A stretch of DNA of 5,892 bases from an uncultured Lachnospiraceae bacterium (GTDB lineage: Bacteria > Bacillota_A > Clostridia > Lachnospirales > Lachnospiraceae): positions 1 through 5,892 of the forward strand of contig CAMMZE010000077.1 in the NCBI GenBank assembly GCA_946529195.1. Reading direction: 5' to 3'. The translations under genes were made by a program, and so were the position numbers. Positions 1 to 4,995 of the stretch are shown here, in pieces. The stretch's first letter is position 1; every line of letters begins with the position of its first letter. Under the pieces are notes generated by a model, which had not been told where the DNA came from, did no database searches, and saw nothing but the letters and a program-made list of their open reading frames with translations.

Positions 1-1265
1 GTATCTGCAAAAATAAAGACATCCTGCTGCACGATTCCTACATTCTGCCGGATGGACCGCTTGGTCACATCGCGGATATCCGTGCCGTCAATGGTAATAC
101 TTCCTTCGGTCACATCATAAAATCTGGGGATCAGCTGGCAGAGGGTGGTCTTGCCCCCTCCGGAATGACCGACGATGGCAACTGTCTCCCCTGGCGCAAT
201 GTCCAGATCAATCCCCCGCAGGACTTCTCTGGCATCATTATAGGAAAAGGCAACCTTCTCCAGCTTTACATGTCCTTCCCGGACCACAAGGTCCTGCGCC
301 TCTTCCTTCTCCAGAACGGCCGGCTCTATGGCCATAATCTCTGTAAATCTTCGAAGGCCTGCCATGCCGCTGGTGAAAATCTCCGCGAAATTGGCCATTT
401 TGCGGACGGGTGTCACAAAGGTGCTGACAAAGAGGGTGAAGGTGATGAGCTCGATATAATCCAGCTTGCCCTCCATGATCAGCCAGCCGCCGAAGGCAAT
501 GACCGCCACCGGCATGATGCCCATGAAAAACTCCTGGGAAGCCATGAACCTTCCCATGGTCTTGTAATAGTCCTTCTTGGCCCCTTTGAACAGTTCGTTG
601 GAATCATCAAAGTGCTCTTTGTCGACTTCCTCATTGGCAAAAGCCTTGGAGGTCCGGATTCCGGAAAGGCGGGATTCAATCTCGGAATTGATGTCTGCCA
701 TGCGCTTTTTGACATTGACGGAGGCCCGGGACATTGCCCGCCGGTTGTGCATGACCAGAAAAAGAAAGATCGGGATCAGAATGGCGATGACCAGGGCAAG
801 CCGCCATTCCATGGTGAACATGAAAATCAGGGACCCGATGATGGTCAGGGCAGAGATCAGCAGATCTTCCGGCCCGTGGTGGGACAGCTCTGTGATCTCG
901 AAAAGGTCGCCCGTCAGCCGGTTCATCAGATTTCCTGTCCGGTTCTTGTCATAAAAGGCAAAATCCAGCTCCTGGAAATGTTCAAAGAGATCCCGCCGGA
1001 TATCGGCCTCGACCCGGACGCCGAAGGTGTGTCCCCAGTAGGTCATGATGAAATAGGCCAGGGACCGGAGCACGTAGGCGATGGCTATGATGGCCATAAC
1101 AACGAAAAAGACGGTATACCTCTTCTGGGGCAGCATATCATACATGGCCCGTCTGGATATCAGGGGAAATGCCAGGTCCACGCAGGCAACCAGAATGGCG
1201 CAGAACATGTCTGCCAGAAAGATCTTTAGATGCGGTTTAAAATATCCAACCAGTGTTCGAATCAT
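1..1265 (-). CDS. ABC exporter, fused membrane and ATPase domains, 3' end cut by window edge
   Basis: Reading the minus strand from the ATG at 1265 gives 421 codons without a stop before the left edge. Residues 1-310 look like a type I ABC exporter membrane domain, with hydrophobic segments near 15-36, 51-75, 136-175 and 248-285. The conserved stretch FYDKNRTGNLMNRLTGD (104-120) and the ESRLSGIRTSKAFANEE stretch (197-213) are typical of MsbA/BmrA-like half-transporters. The ATPase domain begins near 331, with the A-loop Tyr342, a Walker A motif GHSGGGKTT (366-374, Lys372) and the Q-loop Gln414. The signature motif, Walker B and H-loop lie outside the window. There is no N-terminal C39 peptidase domain. 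An AAGAGG ribosome binding site (1271-1276) lies 5 bases before the ATG. Family knowledge: such proteins work as homo- or heterodimers that export lipids, drugs or peptides using ATP; the substrate cannot be read from the sequence. A partner half-transporter might follow to the left. Confidence 0.95.
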   Translation of the reverse strand, partial: MIRTLVGYFKPHLKIFLADMFCAILVACVDLAFPLISRRAMYDMLPQKRYTVFFVVMAIIAIAYVLRSLAYFIMTYWGHTFGVRVEADIRRDLFEHFQELDFAFYDKNRTGNLMNRLTGDLFEITELSHHGPEDLLISALTIIGSLIFMFTMEWRLALVIAILIPIFLFLVMHNRRAMSRASVNVKKRMADINSEIESRLSGIRTSKAFANEEVDKEHFDDSNELFKGAKKDYYKTMGRFMASQEFFMGIMPVAVIAFGGWLIMEGKLDYIELITFTLFVSTFVTPVRKMANFAEIFTSGMAGLRRFTEIMAIEPAVLEKEEAQDLVVREGHVKLEKVAFSYNDAREVLRGIDLDIAPGETVAIVGHSGGGKTTLCQLIPRFYDVTEGSITIDGTDIRDVTKRSIRQNVGIVQQDVFIFAD

Positions 1266-1299
1266 AACAACCTCTTATTTCTAACCTTTCATTTCCCCG

Positions 1300-1328
1300 A
1301 TTATACTATGCAGGAAAAAGCCTGTCAA
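1300..1328 (-). promoter_or_regulatory. Consensus sigma-A promoter of the ABC exporter gene
   Basis: On the minus strand, TTGACA (1323-1328) and TATAAT (1300-1305) are separated by exactly 17 bases. Both hexamers match the sigma-A/sigma-70 consensus in every position. Predicted transcription start is near 1293, giving a leader of about 28 bases to the ATG at 1265. The first two bases of the -35 box are also the last two of the upstream terminator's T tract. Confidence 0.88.
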
Positions 1329-1360
1329 AAGAAAGAAGCGCCGCTTTTTAAGGCGGCGCT
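1327..1360 (-). terminator. Intrinsic terminator of the 54-residue protein gene
   Basis: AGCGCCGC (1337-1344) and GCGGCGCT (1353-1360) form a perfect 8-bp GC-rich stem with an 8-base loop that can close further by A-T and G-T pairs. On the minus strand the stem is followed by the T-rich run TCTTTCTTTT, so it terminates minus-strand transcripts. It lies about 40 bases past the stop of the small gene. The plus-strand side has no T run, so it is not bidirectional. Confidence 0.88.
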
Positions 1361-1400
1361 CCACACAAGGGTATCAATGAAGGAATGGGGTTATCTTAAA

Positions 1401-1565
1401 TTATTTTGCAAAAACAGCTTTCAGGGAATCCCATACTTTGCTGAACATGCCTGCTGCCTGTACATCTGCAGGCTCGCAATATGCGTATCTCTCGGACTTT
1501 GACCACGCAGGCTCACAGTCGAAAGTCTTGAATTCTCCATTATTCAGTAATCCGTAAATTGACAT
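1401..1565 (-). CDS. Small protein of unknown function, 54 residues
   Basis: I do not recognise this protein. It starts at ATG 1565 and stops at TAA 1401-1403. Support for it being real comes from the perfect AGGAGG ribosome binding site (1574-1579, 8-base spacing), a promoter upstream and a strong terminator just downstream. It has no signal peptide and no membrane segment. It contains two Cys in a repeated CEPA tetrapeptide (17-20 and 30-33). The last 15 or so residues (from Met40) have F41, V44, W45, L48, V51 and F52 on one face and K43, D46, K49 and K54 on the other, which predicts a short amphipathic helix. It is transcribed divergently from a PucR-type regulator and lies upstream of an ABC exporter on the same strand. 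Possible roles include a regulatory or membrane-associated small protein, or a peptide precursor; nothing in the sequence decides between them. Confidence 0.8.
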   Translation of the reverse strand: MSIYGLLNNGEFKTFDCEPAWSKSERYAYCEPADVQAAGMFSKVWDSLKAVFAK

Positions 1566-1573
1566 TTCTATTT

Positions 1574-1579
1574 CCTCCT
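1574..1579 (-). promoter_or_regulatory. Strong ribosome binding site fixing the start of the 54-residue protein
   Basis: The minus strand carries a perfect AGGAGG 8 bases before the ATG at 1565. The gene is short enough to be missed by length cut-offs, and this site is a main reason to call it coding. Confidence 0.85.
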
Positions 1580-1595
1580 GCTATCTTAAAGGTGA

Positions 1596-1624
1596 TTGTT
1601 GTTTCGTTCTTACACAACTATAAT
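1596..1624 (+). promoter_or_regulatory. Promoter of the PucR-type regulator gene
   Basis: TTGTTG (1596-1601) and a perfect TATAAT (1619-1624) are separated by 17 bases. The -35 box is weak (3 of 6), which would suit a regulated promoter. Predicted start is near 1631, leaving a leader of about 80 bases that holds nested inverted repeats and a palindrome. The -10 box is shared, shifted by one base, with the minus-strand promoter of the small gene. Confidence 0.6.
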
Positions 1625-1647
1625 ATCGCATATATATTAAAAAACAA
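1620..1647 (-). promoter_or_regulatory. Promoter of the 54-residue protein gene
   Basis: On the minus strand, TTGTTT (1642-1647) and TATTAT (1620-1625) are 16 bases apart. The -10 box matches 5 of 6 consensus positions and the -35 box 3 of 6, in a very AT-rich stretch. Predicted start is near 1613, giving a leader of about 47 bases. The -10 box overlaps the plus-strand -10 box of the divergent regulator gene by five bases. Confidence 0.6.
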
Positions 1648-1648
1648 T

Positions 1649-1698
1649 GGACTGTAAGTCACAAAAAAAGTGTTGCTTTTGTGCTGTGCGCACAGTCC
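1649..1698 (+). promoter_or_regulatory. Nested inverted repeats and palindrome before the regulator gene (candidate operator or leader hairpin)
   Basis: GGACTGT (1649-1655) pairs with ACAGTCC (1692-1698). Inside it, CACAAAA (1660-1666) pairs with TTTTGTG (1677-1683). The right arm also carries a perfect 12-bp palindrome, CTGTGCGCACAG (1684-1695), which ends 6 bases before the ribosome binding site. The palindrome could be a dimeric regulator operator; the nested repeats could form a leader hairpin close to the ribosome binding site. The repeats are seen directly; the function is inferred. Confidence 0.5.
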
Positions 1699-1713
1699 GT
1701 CAGGAGGAGAATC

Positions 1714-2868
1714 ATGGGTTTTACCGTAGAAGACATGCTGCTGATCTCCAAAGACCGCTACAATATGGAGCTGATTGCGGGAAAGGAAGGCTGGTCCAAT
1801 TCTATCAGTTGGCTGATGATGGTGGAGGATCTGACCATCATCCGCCGCTTTGACGGCAAAGAGCTGGCCGTCACGACAGGCCTGGGCTTTGAATCAGAGA
1901 AAAAGCTCCTGCGCCTTCTGCACCACCTGTCCCTGCATCATGCCTCCGGCCTGGTCATCAATGTGGGGGAATATATCCGCGAGGTGCCGCAGAGCGCCAT
2001 TGATTTCTGCAATACCGCAGACCTGCCGCTTCTGACCGTTCCCTGGAGCGTCCACATCGCGGAGATGATCAAGGACCTGAGTGTCCGCATCTTTTTCCAG
2101 GGCATCGCCGACGAGCAGAGTGCCCGCGCTTTCATTGCGGCCATTGAGCGGCCGGACGCGCCGGACGACTATCGGGAAGTCCTTCTTCCCTATTATGATC
2201 TGGATGGGGATTTTCAGGTTCTTCTGATCACCACCGACGGCCTGGATTCCATGGATACCGTGGAGCGAAAGAGGCTGGGTTACCGCATGGAGCTGTATCT
2301 GGAGAATATTTCACACAACTGCGAATTCTTTTATTATGATTCCTTTTTCGTCCTGATCGCCAACAATCTCCCGGCTCAGGTCCTGGACGATGTTCTGAAC
2401 CGTTTTGAGACCAGTCTGCGCCGGCGCATGCCCGACCGCAAGATCGCCATCGGGATCGGAAGCCGGATCAAAGACATTTCCAACCTGCACACGGCCTACA
2501 AGAGGGCCAGGGCGGCAACTGCCTATGCTCTCCGCCTGGGCCTGCCCCGCTTTTCCTTTGACGATATGGGCCTCTACCGGCTCCTGACCCAGATTCCTGA
2601 CCAGCTGCTGCTGCAGGAAATGGGAGACGGTCTCCTCCGGCCTCTTCTGGACTACGATGAGCAGCACAACTCCAACTATGTCGAGACCCTGGAATGGTTT
2701 TTGCGGACAGGAGGCAGCTATCAGGCCATGGCGGAGAAGATGTTTATCCACCGCAACACCCTCATGTACCGGATGAATAATATCAAAAAGCTGCTGGGTT
2801 CCGAACTGGAGACCGAGGAGGCGCGTGTTCCCTACCACATCGCCTGCCTGATCCACAGGCTCAGCTAA
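1714..2868 (+). CDS. PucR/CdaR-family transcriptional regulator
   Basis: A 384-residue protein with the three-part layout of this family. Residues 5-130 form a PucR-type N-terminal sensing domain (WLMMVED, LAVTTGLGF, SGLVINVGEY). Residues about 165-290 form a degenerate GGDEF-like domain ending in IAIGIGSRIKDISNLHTAYK. Residues about 320-384 form the C-terminal helix-turn-helix, with the family hallmark HRNTLMYRMNNIKKLLG (346-362). The ATG at 1714 is chosen because AGGAGG (1702-1707) lies 6 bases before it; a GTG at 1681 in the same frame has no such site. Family members sense small metabolites and usually activate catabolic or transport genes, for example for purines, glycerate or amino acids. 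No catabolic gene is visible here, so the effector cannot be named. It diverges from the 54-residue protein gene, the most likely target along with itself. No convincing terminator follows. Confidence 0.93.
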   Translation: MGFTVEDMLLISKDRYNMELIAGKEGWSNSISWLMMVEDLTIIRRFDGKELAVTTGLGFESEKKLLRLLHHLSLHHASGLVINVGEYIREVPQSAIDFCNTADLPLLTVPWSVHIAEMIKDLSVRIFFQGIADEQSARAFIAAIERPDAPDDYREVLLPYYDLDGDFQVLLITTDGLDSMDTVERKRLGYRMELYLENISHNCEFFYYDSFFVLIANNLPAQVLDDVLNRFETSLRRRMPDRKIAIGIGSRIKDISNLHTAYKRARAATAYALRLGLPRFSFDDMGLYRLLTQIPDQLLLQEMGDGLLRPLLDYDEQHNSNYVETLEWFLRTGGSYQAMAEKMFIHRNTLMYRMNNIKKLLGSELETEEARVPYHIACLIHRLS

Positions 2869-3006
2869 GCTTCCTGCAGGAGAATCGCCGGGGTGCGTCC
2901 TGACCCGCGCAATCTGCTCTCAGGCATTTTTGCGTGGACTTTTTCCATCATGTGCTATATAATATGACGCGTATACGAAATCATTTTAAAAAAGGGAGTA
3001 TCAGAA
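2869..3006 (+). promoter_or_regulatory. Intergenic region with the promoter of the TSCPD-murG operon
   Basis: TGGACT (2935-2940, 4 of 6) and a perfect TATAAT (2958-2963) are 17 bases apart, with a TG two bases upstream of the AT-rich -10 region. Predicted start is near 2970. An AGGGAG ribosome binding site (2993-2998) lies 8 bases before the GTG at 3007. The 65 bases just after the regulator stop hold a 10-bp palindrome TCCTGCAGGA (2872-2881) and only a weak hairpin. Confidence 0.75.
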
Positions 3007-3255
3007 GTGAGATATAAAACAAAAGGCACCTGTTCCAGTGCCATCGATTTTTCTGTTGAAAACGGCATCCTGACCAAAGTCAGCTTCATCGGCGGATGCA
3101 TGGGAAATACCCAGGGAGTTGCCCGCCTGGCTGAAGGCCGCAAGGTGGATGAGGTCATCTCTCTGCTGGACGGCATCCAGTGCGGATTCAAAGGCACCTC
3201 CTGTCCCGATCAGCTGGCAAAAGCACTCAGAGAATATCAGAAGAAATACGCTTAA
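3007..3255 (+). CDS. TSCPD domain-containing small protein (TIGR03905-like)
   Basis: An 82-residue protein that is essentially one TSCPD domain. Diagnostic parts are GTCSSAIDF (7-15), FIGGCMGNTQG (27-37), and the C-terminal IQCGFKGTSCPDQLA (57-71) that gives the family its name. Its four cysteines (C9, C31, C59, C66) sit in the conserved motifs, which would allow metal binding or redox chemistry, though this is inferred. The domain is also known as the C-terminal piece of B12-dependent ribonucleotide reductases; the stand-alone version has no established function to my knowledge. The start is GTG: it follows AGGGAG by 8 bases and no ATG is available nearby. The stop is 12 bases before murG, whose ribosome binding site overlaps it, so the two are almost certainly co-transcribed and possibly translationally coupled. 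Confidence 0.92.
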   Translation: MRYKTKGTCSSAIDFSVENGILTKVSFIGGCMGNTQGVARLAEGRKVDEVISLLDGIQCGFKGTSCPDQLAKALREYQKKYA

Positions 3256-3267
3256 AGGAGAGCGGAA

Positions 3268-4338
3268 ATGAAAAGAATCGTTCTGACCGGCGGCGGCACT
3301 GCCGGCCATATTACACCCAATATCGCGCTCATGCCGGAACTGAAGAAGAGGGGTTACCGCTATTTCTATATCGGCTCCTATGACGGCATGGAAAAAGAAA
3401 TGATCGAGTCCCTGGGCGTCCGCTATTTCGGCATTTCCACCGGCAAGCTCCGCCGTTATTTCTCTCTGAGAAACTTCACGGATCCTGCCAGAGTTGTCAA
3501 AGGATATATGGAAGCCCGCAAATGGCTCAAAAAAATCAAGCCCAACGTCGTTTTTTCCAAAGGAGGCTTCGTCTCTGTACCGGTCGTGCTGGCCGCTCAC
3601 CGGCTGGGCATCCCGGTCGTGATCCACGAGTCTGATATGACCCCGGGTCTGGCCAACAAGATCAGCCTTCCTTCCGCAGACGCTGTCTGCTGCAATTTCC
3701 CGGAAACGGTTGAGGATTTCCCGGAGGGCAAGGCCATTCTGACCGGGTCTCCCATCCGTCAGGAGCTTTTTGAGGGAAGCCGTCAGGCAGGACTGGACTT
3801 CTGCGGCTTTGCCGGAGACAAGCCGGTCATCCTGATCATCGGCGGCAGCCTGGGCTCCGTGGCCATCAATGACGCTGTGCGGGCTATTTTGCCCCAGCTG
3901 CTTCCGGACTTTCACATCATCCACCTCTGCGGTAAGGGCAACCTGGATCCGAAGCTTACCGGCACGCCGGGCTATGTACAGTATGAATTTATCAGCAATG
4001 AGCTGCCGGATCTGATGGCAGCTGCTGACCTGGTGATTTCCCGCGCGGGTGCCAACGCCATCTGCGAGCTGCTGGCTCTGCGCAAGCCCAACATCCTCAT
4101 TCCCCTGCCTGCCATCGCAAGCCGCGGTGACCAGCTTCTGAATGCGGAATCCTTCGAGAAGCAGGGCTTTTCCTATCTTCTCTATGAGGAGGATGTCAAT
4201 AACATCAGCCTGCTGCAGACCATTCATGAGGTCTTTGAAAACCGGCAGAGCTACATCGATACCATGTCAAAAAGCCCGCAGGATCAGGCCATTACCCTGA
4301 TTGCGGACCTTCTGGATAAACTCGCGATCAAGCGCTGA
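3268..4338 (+). CDS. murG: MurG, lipid II-forming N-acetylglucosaminyltransferase
   Basis: MurG adds GlcNAc from UDP-GlcNAc to lipid I at the inner face of the membrane, making lipid II for peptidoglycan. The 356-residue length fits the family. The N-terminal domain has the glycine-rich loop TGGGTAGH (7-14), SKGGFVSVPV (97-106) and IHESD (119-123). The C-terminal domain has the second glycine loop GGSLGS (192-197), then SRAGANAICE (258-267, Glu267 at the UDP-GlcNAc-binding position) and SRGDQLLNAE (285-294). The HESDxTPGLANKI and SRGDQ versions match the Staphylococcus-type MurG that I remember, rather than the E. coli or B. subtilis type (HEQN). The gene is not in a division and cell wall cluster; it follows a TSCPD gene. 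AAAGGAG (3254-3260) lies 7 bases before the ATG. In clostridia this may be a second MurG-like protein, so its exact acceptor is less certain than its fold. Confidence 0.9.
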   Translation: MKRIVLTGGGTAGHITPNIALMPELKKRGYRYFYIGSYDGMEKEMIESLGVRYFGISTGKLRRYFSLRNFTDPARVVKGYMEARKWLKKIKPNVVFSKGGFVSVPVVLAAHRLGIPVVIHESDMTPGLANKISLPSADAVCCNFPETVEDFPEGKAILTGSPIRQELFEGSRQAGLDFCGFAGDKPVILIIGGSLGSVAINDAVRAILPQLLPDFHIIHLCGKGNLDPKLTGTPGYVQYEFISNELPDLMAAADLVISRAGANAICELLALRKPNILIPLPAIASRGDQLLNAESFEKQGFSYLLYEEDVNNISLLQTIHEVFENRQSYIDTMSKSPQDQAITLIADLLDKLAIKR

Positions 4339-4347
4339 ATAAACATT

Positions 4348-4387
4348 CAGGCTGCCTGCAGAGAATGCGGCAGCCTGTTTTCTTTTT
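4348..4387 (+). terminator. Intrinsic terminator of the TSCPD-murG operon
   Basis: CAGGCTGCC (4348-4356) and GGCAGCCTG (4369-4377) form a perfect 9-bp stem, with three more inner pairs possible past a bulge, followed by TTTTCTTTTT on the plus strand. It begins 10 bases after the murG stop. It sits between convergent genes; on the minus strand only a weak T-rich tail follows, so it may serve the HIT gene poorly or not at all. Confidence 0.92.
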
Positions 4388-4419
4388 AAAACGATACAGC
4401 GGCGCCCCTGCTGCCCCTG

Positions 4420-4839
4420 TCAGGAAAGAGCTGCAGAAAGCTTTTTGACAAGCTCTTCCTGGGTCTCGGGATCAACCGTTCCCGGAACCCATCCGATCTT
4501 CTGCCCATCGCCTTCGTAGCGCGGGATGACATGCAGATGGAAATGAAATACCGTCTGTCCTGCGCATTCGCCGTTGTTCTGGACCAGATTGACGCCGTCG
4601 CAGCCCAGGGCCTCCTTCATGGCTGATGCTACCTTTTTCCCCAGCACGATCAGATCGCGGAGCACATCCTCATCAATCTCAAAAATGTTTGCATAATGCT
4701 GCTTGGGCAGGATCAGGGCGTGTCCCTTAGTGGCCGGACCTGCATCCAGGATCACACGAAACTGGTCATCCTCGTAGAGTGTTGCTGTGGGAATATCTCC
4801 GCCAGCCAGCAGACAGAAAATGCAATTCTCATCCTTCAT
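4420..4839 (-). CDS. HIT-family nucleotide hydrolase/transferase (Hint-like)
   Basis: A 139-residue protein of full HIT length. The N-terminal CIFC (6-9) is the first half of the zinc site common in Hint-like members. GHALILPKQHY (39-49) is the conserved central strand and turn. The signature HFHLHVIPRY (99-108) contains the histidine triad H99, H101 and H103, with H101 the expected nucleophile and H99/H103 supporting. Family knowledge: these cytosolic enzymes act on the alpha-phosphate of nucleotide conjugates such as AMP-lysine or dinucleoside polyphosphates; the true substrate here is unknown. The ATG at 4839 is preceded by a perfect AGGAGG (4849-4854) at 9 bases. It stands alone, convergent with murG and divergent from the CpaE/TadZ-like gene, so it appears monocistronic and housekeeping in nature. 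Confidence 0.95.
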   Translation of the reverse strand: MKDENCIFCLLAGGDIPTATLYEDDQFRVILDAGPATKGHALILPKQHYANIFEIDEDVLRDLIVLGKKVASAMKEALGCDGVNLVQNNGECAGQTVFHFHLHVIPRYEGDGQKIGWVPGTVDPETQEELVKKLSAALS

Positions 4840-4884
4840 ACGATATATCCTCCTCGCTTTTGCTGATATGATTTTCCTTCTGCC

Positions 4885-4913
4885 ATTGTACCACCAAATG
4901 GCTCACTTGTCGA
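4885..4913 (-). promoter_or_regulatory. Promoter of the HIT gene
   Basis: On the minus strand, TCGACA (4908-4913) and TACAAT (4885-4890) are 17 bases apart; each matches 5 of 6 consensus positions. Predicted start is near 4878, with a leader of about 38 bases. Confidence 0.8.
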
Positions 4914-4933
4914 ATTCTCCCGATATCTTTGTA

Positions 4934-4963
4934 TTTACAGAGCCTTCGTCCCCGGTATAGGAT
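4934..4963 (+). promoter_or_regulatory. Possible promoter of the CpaE/TadZ-like gene
   Basis: TTTACA (4934-4939, 5 of 6) is followed either by TATAGG (4956-4961, 16-base spacing) or TAGGAT (4958-4963, 18-base spacing), each 4 of 6. The leader would be short, about 25-30 bases, and contains AAGGGGG (4981-4987) 8 bases before the ATG. Confidence 0.45.
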
Positions 4964-4995
4964 AAGAGTACCATTTCACAAAGGGGGCTTTACTG

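Noticed and set aside
165..1229. Plus-strand open frame of 354 codons
   Set aside because: It lies antisense to the ABC exporter, whose minus-strand frame gives clear membrane and ATPase motifs. The plus-strand translation is rich in Gly, His, Asp and Gln with no domain, as expected of a shadow frame.
1230..1502. Plus-strand open frame of 90 codons
   Set aside because: It covers the exporter promoter, the terminator hairpin and part of the small gene on the opposite strand, and shows no domain.
1681..1713. GTG at 1681 as an upstream start for the regulator
   Set aside because: It would add 11 residues unlike the family N-terminus and would place the AGGAGG site inside the gene. The ATG at 1714 has ideal spacing.
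2311..2856. Minus-strand open frame of 181 codons
   Set aside because: It is antisense to the PucR-type regulator, with no domain pattern and no ribosome binding site support.
2899..2929. Possible terminator of the regulator gene (CCTGA...TCAGG followed by CATTTTT)
   Set aside because: The stem is only 5 bp with a 16-base loop and a short T run, too weak to call. Transcripts may read through into the TSCPD promoter region.
3001..4227. Minus-strand open frame of 408 codons
   Set aside because: It is antisense to the TSCPD gene and murG, which have family motifs, ribosome binding sites and a terminator. The minus-strand translation shows no recognisable domain.
4855..4995. Search for a riboswitch or small RNA between the HIT and CpaE/TadZ-like genes
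   Set aside because: The region is accounted for by two divergent promoters and short leaders; no long stem or known riboswitch core was seen.
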